Shown here in pieces: positions 57,289-64,000 of a stretch of 64,000 bases of DNA; position 1 is the first letter of the stretch, and every line of letters starts with the position of its first letter. Under the pieces are notes generated by a model. The model was given only the letters and a program-made list of their open reading frames with translations, did no database searches and was not told the origin of the DNA. The position numbers and the translations under genes were made by a program. The stretch comes from Pyrenochaeta sp. MPI-SDFR-AT-0127. Taxonomy: Eukaryota > Ascomycota > Dothideomycetes > Pleosporales > Cucurbitariaceae. The DNA is taken from positions 930,001 through 994,000 of the forward strand of contig JAGTJM010000004.1 of assembly GCA_020747015.1 (NCBI GenBank), written 5' to 3'.

Positions 57289-58651
57289 ATGTCGTTGGCA
57301 ATTCCCCCAGGCACAGATCTTACCAAAACACCATTAGCGCCGAATCCTAGCGGTGCACCACCAAACTTTGAGAATCCGCCGTCTCTTGCGAATATCTCCT
57401 ATGGATTGGTGTCGACTATGCTGGTTCTTGCCTCGGGCGTGGTGGGGCTGAGAGTCATGTCCGTAGTCAAGAAGGAACGTCGACTCAAGGTTGATGATTG
57501 TAAGTTATAGATGCACCTACCGTGCCACATCTAGCGCAATGACTGACAGGGGTTGGTTTTACAGACTGCTGTATACTGGCATTATTCTTGACTTCCGCTT
57601 ATGGAATTCTCATCATGTTGAGTATGTCTTCGCTTGCTTTAAGCCCATTGTTGTTCTCGGGAGTAACAAGAAATACTGACGAAAATCAGTGAATGCTACA
57701 GCCCGTCATGCTTGGGACACTCCCATCTCTTTTATTGACGAGACTTGGCTGAAAAGAAATGCTGCCCTCTGCTTGCTCTACGGCCCAGCCATGTTCTTTG
57801 CCAAGGCAGCTGTCTGTACGCTGTACTTACGTATCTTCAACACAGTGACCTGGATGCGGTACGCGGCGTGGGGTGCTATCGTCGTCCTGGGCATTACCTA
57901 CGGAACTATGGTCCCCGTCTACGCAGTCTTCAGTTTTCCCTATGGAGACGAGAAGTGGGACCTTGCTTTGACGATGAAAGTTGGCAGGGTCGATAGAATG
58001 GCCATCAGCACTGGTACTATCAACGTGGCCAGCGATATCTTTCTCCTCGCTATCCCAGTGCCAATTATCATGAAACTCAACCTTTCGCTTCGTAAGCGGA
58101 TAGGCCTTTCCGCGGTTTTCATGACAGGTATTGTGTACGTTAAACTGATCTGCAATCGTTGAAGTATGTTGTTGACAATGCACAGAGCGACAGTGGCCAC
58201 GGTTCTTGGGCTGTACTTCCGTATCGAGATGTTCCGTTCCAAATTCGATCCTGATGGCGGCGATGCTACCTGGGTTGCAGCAGCGACCTACATCACTGTG
58301 TAAGTTTCGAAACCGTCAATCGCATTCAGCACTTTCTGATACAATAACAGGTTGGTCGAACTCTATGTCACAATCATGGTCTCTTGCGTTCCAGGCTGCG
58401 TATCGTCATGGCGCAACATCCTCCGCGAATCGACTGTCATCACGACACTACGCTCCCTCATCAACTCATCACGCGCCTCGCTTTCCCGTTCCAGAGACTC
58501 ATCACGAGCACGGGCAAGCCAAGGGAAGAGCGCGTCGATTCGTTCAGACGAAGCCGATCTCACACCAAAAGACGAATTCGAGCTTCAAGAAAGAAAGGAA
58601 AGAGATGTCGGCATTACCAAGACCATCAAAATTCAGCAAACAGAAGTATAG
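57289..58651 (+). CDS. Pth11-like seven-TM integral membrane protein
   Basis: Five exons, phase-consistent: 57289-57499, 57565-57621, 57690-58134, 58186-58299, 58351-58651; product 375 residues. Seven hydrophobic segments follow a polar extracellular-like N-terminus. 'ALCLLYGPAMFFAKAAVCTLYLRIF', split here into 'CLLYGPAMFFAKA' and 'VCTLYLRIF', is the conserved helix pair of the fungal rhodopsin-like/Pth11-related family; 'VASDIFLLAIPVPII' is the next signature helix. The last 80 residues form a charged cytoplasmic tail rich in Ser, Arg and Lys. Members act as putative G-protein-coupled sensors, but most have no known ligand. It lies between the ABC pump and the aldehyde dehydrogenase. Whether it senses the product or substrate of this locus is speculation. 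Confidence 0.85.
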
Positions 58652-59147
58652 GATGAGGGGTTCTCGTGGGAGAACGACGGTTGGTGGTGGGGATGAGTCA
58701 GAATGATGTGTCGACAGCACAAGAAATTGCCGTGTCGGAACAAAGAAAAAAGGCGGAAGAGTAAAGAAGAGGTGTTGAATATTTGCTTTAATGTTCGTTA
58801 ACGGTAACGGCCGCGCCAGCGACAATAGCGCTGGTCCTTCAATGTACATAGAGATCGCTGAAATACCCGGTGGGGACCACAGAGTCCATACGAATGCATC
58901 AAGATTACTTACTTCATCTGGGTTCGACTGACGATGCGAAGTGTGAGCCTAGTCGTCGGTATCGATAAAGATGAATGGTTGTCAAGGGCAGGAAGATACA
59001 GATGGAGCTTTTTGGCCGCCGAGCCCCGCCGCTAATTTGTCGCGGTCTACTATCTACCGGCGAGCTCCGCAGCTGCCATGATAGTCATCATCCTCTCTTC
59101 CCCTCGATTCCTTCTACCCTGGTAGCCAGTCTGAATCTCACATTGAA
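58652..59147. other. Intergenic, promoter of the aldehyde dehydrogenase
   Basis: 496 bp between two forward genes. No ORF with domain signal. Should carry the 3' end of the receptor-like gene and the promoter of the dehydrogenase. Confidence 0.4.
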
Positions 59148-60762
59148 ATGAGTGCCACTTCGCCTGAGACGTATATGATGTGGGTGGAGGGCAAAGAGGC
59201 AACAGGTGACGCGGAGCAGTCAGTTAGCGAGCCTGCTCATCTGTGACACACGACACTTGCTAATCACGAGAAGGCTCGCCATTGAAGACCCCGCAAATGG
59301 AGAAATCTTTGCGTACTGCCATGCTGCATCGGCCGCCAATGTTGACGATGTTGTCAAGACGGCCCACAAAGTCTTCAAGTCGGGCGTCTGGTCAAAAGCC
59401 CCGCGCCATGTTCGCGCAGATACGCTGGACAAGATTGCCGAACTTTTGACAAAGAACCTGCCCCGACTCATCGAGCTGGAGGTTCGTCAGACTGGACGAG
59501 CTATCCGGGAAATGAATGCCCAAGTCCCGACTCTTGTCAAATGGTTCAAATACTATGCCGCTCTTATACGAACCGAGGAGCGGTCTGTTCTGCCTACTGT
59601 TGGCAAACTGCACAATTGGGTCGATCGCAAGCCGCTTGGTGTTGTTGCACAAATAACACCTTTCAATCATCCCATGTTGATCGCAGTCAAAAAAATTGCA
59701 CCTGCATTAGCCGCTGGCAACTCTATCGTCTTGAAGCCGAGCGAGTTGACGCCACTTACGAGCATTGAACTGGGGAAGTTGTTCAAAGAAGCAGGCTTAC
59801 CTGATGGTGTGTTCAATGTACTACCAGGCGATGGTCTAACCACGGGTAAAGCCCTTGTTGAGCATCCACTGATCAAGAAGGTGGATGTTACCGGAGGCAC
59901 ACCGGCTGGACGAGCCATAGGTGCTATCGCCGGACGCAATCTGGCGCATTACACCGCAGAACTTGGAGGTAAAGCACCTCTTATTGTGTTTGAGCAGGCA
60001 CATATCGACTTGGCAGTGAATGGCATTGTCTTTGGAAGTTTCATTGCTAGTGGACAGACCTGCGTTGCTGCGACCCGAATCATTGTGCACAACAGCATTC
60101 TCGGCCAAGTCGTTGAGAAACTCAAGATCAAGGCACAAAGCATAGAGAAGAGAATGGGCTCGCCAAAGAATGTTGAATCAATGATGGGCCCTCTCATTTC
60201 CGCAAAGCAGTTGGTGAATGTGTCAATGCTGGTTGGCGACGCAATTGAAGCGGGAGTTACGGTCGTTACTGGCGGTCGAAGGATGTCCGGTCCATCGTCC
60301 CTCGATAACACTGATTTCTGGAAAGGCTACTTCTACCCACCTACTATTCTGACCGACGGTGCATCTAAGAAGATTGTTGACACACGGATATGGAAAGAAG
60401 AAGCCTTCGGTCCTGTTATCGTTGTTGTTGGCTTCGGGACTGAAGAAGAGGCGCTTGACCTTGCAAATGACAGCGAGTTTGGCCTCGGTGCCGCTATCTG
60501 GACGCAAGACTTGTCCCAAGCATTCCGAGTCTCAGAAGGTATTGAGAGTGGTATCTGCTGGGTCAACACGCATCATCGCAACGACCCCAGCTCACCGTGG
60601 GGTGGTATCAAGAGCTCTGGTGTTGGAAGTGAAAATGGAATCGATGCATATCATGCATATACAGCGACCAAGAGTACGATCATCAACTATGCGAGCGCGG
60701 AGGAAGGTCTGGCGAGTGATGATTGGTTTAGAGAGGGTGCAGGAGAGGTGAGATATGGCTGA
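59148..60762 (+). CDS. Aldehyde dehydrogenase (NAD(P)+-dependent)
   Basis: Two exons: 59148-59218 and 59274-60762; the junction completes Gln24 and leads into 'LAIEDPANGEIFA'; product 519 residues, usual for the family. Conserved landmarks are 'ITPFNHP' (the ALDH Asn-containing loop), 'KPSELTPLT', 'GGTPAGRAIG' (nucleotide-binding loop), Glu253 in 'ELGGKAPL', Cys287 in 'SGQTCVAATR' (catalytic thiol) and 'EEAFGPV'. The nucleotide loop has Gly-Gly-Thr where many members have Gly-Ser-Thr. The enzyme oxidises an aldehyde to an acid. In this setting it could act on an intermediate made by the P450 or the FAD oxidases, or could serve general detoxification. No targeting signal seen. Confidence 0.92.
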
Positions 60763-60919
60763 ACGCGTAGTTCCATCCTGAGTACTAGCAGGAATACGGT
60801 TTAGAAAGAAGTCTTAATATCTGAACGGAACAGGCGCATCATGCACGATCCTTTAACTTCCAATGTGCCACAATAAACAGGGTATATCACTTATTGACTC
60901 TATGCTTCGAACCCTGTAT

Positions 60920-63332
60920 CTAAGTAGAGATTTCGAAATCAATGAAGCGATACACTGGCTTATCGAATGCCCTATCATAGAAACACAACCTTATCGTCTC
61001 CTCGCCGGCACTCTTTGCATAAAACTTAAAGCGATATGCCACCTCGGCATCCGGCTCGCCCTCATCCTTTGCAACCTTCTCGCCATCTACCCAAGGTTCC
61101 TTTTGGAAATCGGTCCAGGAACCCTTCTGGTAATCGAGTAAGAGCACGTTCTATCGTGATTGTCAGCAATTACTTTACAGACGGGTTTGTGTTTCAAGAG
61201 CAACAACTCACGCCGGTGGAATAGGACCAGTCTATATCGAGGCAATGCTCGACTTGGACAATGTAGGATGACGCCTTTCCAACTTTCGTTGAAATGTCGA
61301 AAGTTCTTTCTTCATCTCTTTGTTTGGGATCTTTTACACCGCCTCCGTCTGCGAGCTCGTTACCGACCCACATCGCATTCCCCTTCTTCATCGCAGCCTC
61401 GAGGACTTGCTTCACCACGTACGTGAGCTTGTCTGTCTTCAGAGTATGCGAAGTGCAGTCCACTACAAACCGCCCCGCTATTGCTGTTGCTTGATACACA
61501 TCGCTTCTTTGCCCGCTGACGACTTGATTGTGAGCAAGCTGGTGCTTAGTAGGTCCGCCGTGAAGTTGACCGTCTGCGTACAAGCCAGAGCGCTCAGCAG
61601 CAGCAACTTCAAACGATGGCTTGATTCGTAAGCATAATGTTGCCTCCTCATTATTGGATGTGGTAAGCAGCCAAGTAACCTCGCCATGGTCGGAACCACT
61701 CATGTTGATAACTGTAGAACCAGTATCGACTGCGTGAACAGCCAGTTTCTCAACCTGGCAGACTTCTGAGTCTTTAGTGGCGTCTATGAGCGTCTCTGGG
61801 AGACCCAAGATATCAAGAGAGAAATTCTGGAGATCCAGCTGACGGTCCAGATCTTCTGGTACGGTCCACCACGATGAGCCGTCCAAGCTGAGATTGTGAA
61901 GCTCTCCCAAGATACCACCATGAGCATCGTCTACCGGAGCCGGCTTGACGTGTTTGGGGTTTTCGGGGTTAGCTGTGTACTTGGCCATGTCTGGGTTTAC
62001 TTCCTCCTTGTGACCGTCCATGAATTTTGTGGGGTAACTTCCTTCTTCCCTATCAATGGCAGTTGTCAAATACGCTTTCAAGTCGCCTGAGCCAAGATAT
62101 GGACCTGCACATGCGTCCCAGATGGACTTTCTGAATTCAAGGAAGACATGCTTGTCAAAGTACGATCGGTAGTCGGTTGTTGGAGGATACCAAAGCTCGG
62201 GCATGGGTTGGTTGGTGTAAGTAAAAGGATTATTGCACTTGACAACAATCTCAGGATTATTTGGGTCTTTGGCAAAACCAACAAGAGGGGAGTCGTGTAG
62301 AAAGCCGAAGGGCGTCATGAAATAGGCCCCGAGGGATTTCTGATCGGCTTCGTTGGCGCAGGCAAAGCTCATGCATATGCCAAGAATGCCAGTCTGATCC
62401 ATGCAGTTGACTTTGGGAGGGCGTTCTTCGTACGTCTTTCCGAAGAGTTGCAAATCTTCTTGGGGTGCTGACTTATTCAGTATCGTCCAGATGCGAAGAT
62501 ACTTTGTGAGCTGCGTTCTATACCCAGCTCCTGCGCCAGGAGTGAAGGCAAAACTACCACCGCTTCTCTCATATATAAATCCGCTATCAAAGACGCGTGC
62601 GGTGATTGCGGCTGGGTAGGATACGTTTGCATCTCTGTTGGCTGCTCGGATATTTCGCGGCCCCAGGGCAAAGCGAAGCAAGTCGATAGGAACACCCTCA
62701 TAACTCAGATGCTTGGGAAGATAAGGACTTATAGCATAAAGCTCGATCGGTAGAATAGAGTCTTCGATTGTTGAGTCTCGCGCGGTAGCAAAGGGGCTGC
62801 TGTCTGCTGTTGAAACAACGGTTTTCTCGAAGCGGAGCTTGCCCACAAACGCCCACGGCTCGTTGACGGGACGATTTGGTGAGCTTGTGTTCTTCAGCTG
62901 CACATTCTCAAACGTAAAGGTCAGCTGTGGGCTCCATCCGGAAGAATAGTCTAATGAGACCAGCTGTGTCGTTGCGCCAAGTAGTTCCCAAGATCCGTCC
63001 GGCTTCTCGGCATATGCTTTGACAATAAAACCTGACCGAGTTTGCTGTTGCAGTTCGTCTAGTGTCGGATTTCCCTTGCTGTATTCTGTTTCTCCCCAGC
63101 TCCTCAATGCGGATGTATCTTCGGACGTAGATCCAACCTCAAAACACGCCCTGAGGGTCAGGCCTTGGCCTTGATCGACCGCGTTCGTGATAAGGACATG
63201 TGTGCCTTTTCCAAGCTCCCAAAGAGTGGCTTTCTGCAATGTAAAGTTCGGAGCACAACCGCGATTATCAACTGCTGGGTACAGCTGCTGTTGGTGGTCT
63301 AACGACACGGACTGGAGGTCCCATTGGCTCAT
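60920..63332 (-). CDS. Large protein of unknown function
   Basis: Two exons: 63332-61212 and 61150-60920, phase-consistent over a 61-nt intron (GTGAGT donor, TAG acceptor); product 783 residues. The start at 63332 ('MSQWDLQSV') is chosen because the 71 upstream codons in the same frame look like leader. It has no signal peptide and no membrane segments. The composition is balanced, with many Trp, Tyr and Pro residues, suggesting several beta-rich domains; phrases such as 'ELWYPPTTDYRSYFDKH' and 'GELHNLSLDGSSWWTVPEDL' would be useful search seeds. I do not recognise the family. It converges with the aldehyde dehydrogenase gene, 157 bp away. Confidence 0.75.
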
Positions 63333-64000
63333 GGTAACGATATGATTGATGCAACTTAATGCAACCGAGTTTTTAACAGTAGGTTGGGAGACTTCAATGA
63401 CGAGTCCTCTGGGGGTAGAGATAGTCCTGTGGCACGCGTCCCATGGCTTTATAGCCTCCCGCAGGCGGTTGCGTCGGTCCGCATGGCTGCCGTGCTTTTG
63501 CACATGATCATGGCACATTCTGAGAAGAGTCGTGTTTTTCAGCATGGCTTCGTGTTTTCAGGCCGCCTCATAGCCATGGCGCAAGCTGAGTATGACTTTG
63601 CGAGCTGTCACGAGCGCTTCGAGGTAGACCAAGACGCGCGCTACTTCGTTTAGGAACAACATTTTGCGACTTGGACTTAGCGATGCACGCGATATGCAAA
63701 CACTCATCGACATGAAGCTTAATATTGCCTTTTTAAGTTTAACATGTGTAGCTGATCGTATCAGCTGCAGTAGGCCCCTTCACGAACTGGTCTAGTGCCT
63801 ATTTTCGGTAATCTTAGCGACGTGAAAACGTGGTGTGGCTCGATGAAATGGGAAATGGTGGGCGGGCCCCTGCAGGTAACAGAAAGCCTAGAACCTAGAA
63901 CAGACGTCGACCAGAAGACGTAGTGCAATTGAAGTGGATCCCACTCTGTGAGCGGCTGCTTGATTGATGCGAGTAGTGTGATGAGAATGCGGTGGCTGCC
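63333..64000. other. Right-edge flank, no supported gene
   Basis: 668 bp upstream of the last gene. A forward frame at 63384-63653 is antisense to the leader of that gene and has no domain signal. The final bases contain nothing I can assign. Confidence 0.4.

Noticed and set aside
60895..60925. Reverse-strand GGGTTCGAAGC, like a tRNA T-arm
   Set aside because: The flanks do not form the T-stem or an acceptor stem.

Overview
This window is nuclear DNA of a filamentous ascomycete (Pezizomycotina). The genes carry short introns of about 50-65 nt with fungal splice sites. The families present (HET domain, FSH hydrolase, Pth11-like receptor, highly reducing PKS, PDR-type ABC transporter) are typical of moulds. 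A Dothideomycete is my best guess, but the sequence alone does not settle the class. I rebuilt exon structures by reading splice junctions and checking that reading phase is kept across every join. No tRNA, rRNA, CRISPR or intact transposon was seen.

Left part (1-18 kb): the first codons of a secreted protein run off the left edge. Then come a HAD-family phosphatase, an F-box/ankyrin protein, a truncated HET-domain relic, a secreted triple chitin-binding (CBM18) protein with a long Ser/Thr stalk, and a large intronless gene of unknown function (about 1,640 residues). These look like ordinary, partly accessory, genome content.

Middle part (18.9-32.1 kb): the core of a secondary-metabolite locus. 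A seven-exon highly reducing PKS (KS-AT-DH-ER-KR-ACP, 2,434 residues, no recognisable active methyltransferase, no release domain) is divergently paired with an FSH-type serine hydrolase of the kind that unloads such synthases in trans. A 14-TM MFS exporter and a PaxU-like alpha/beta hydrolase (DUF829) follow.

Interruption (32.7-40.6 kb): a HET-domain gene with an in-frame stop in its conserved Trp-Ser-Trp motif, a gene-poor stretch, a fungal N-terminal-domain/ankyrin gene and a small Cys-containing ORF.

Right part (40.9-63.3 kb): a second block of tailoring and transport functions. It holds two berberine-bridge-like FAD oxidases, an NAD(P)-dependent sterol-dehydrogenase-like SDR, a cytochrome P450, a full-size PDR ABC transporter, a Pth11-like seven-TM protein and an aldehyde dehydrogenase, with an unknown 783-residue protein at the end. 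Whether this block works with the PKS or is a separate degradation/efflux locus cannot be decided from sequence. A working model is: PKS makes a reduced chain, FSH hydrolase releases it, P450/FAD oxidases/SDR/ALDH oxidise it, and MFS and ABC pumps export it. No pathway-specific transcription factor was found inside the window.
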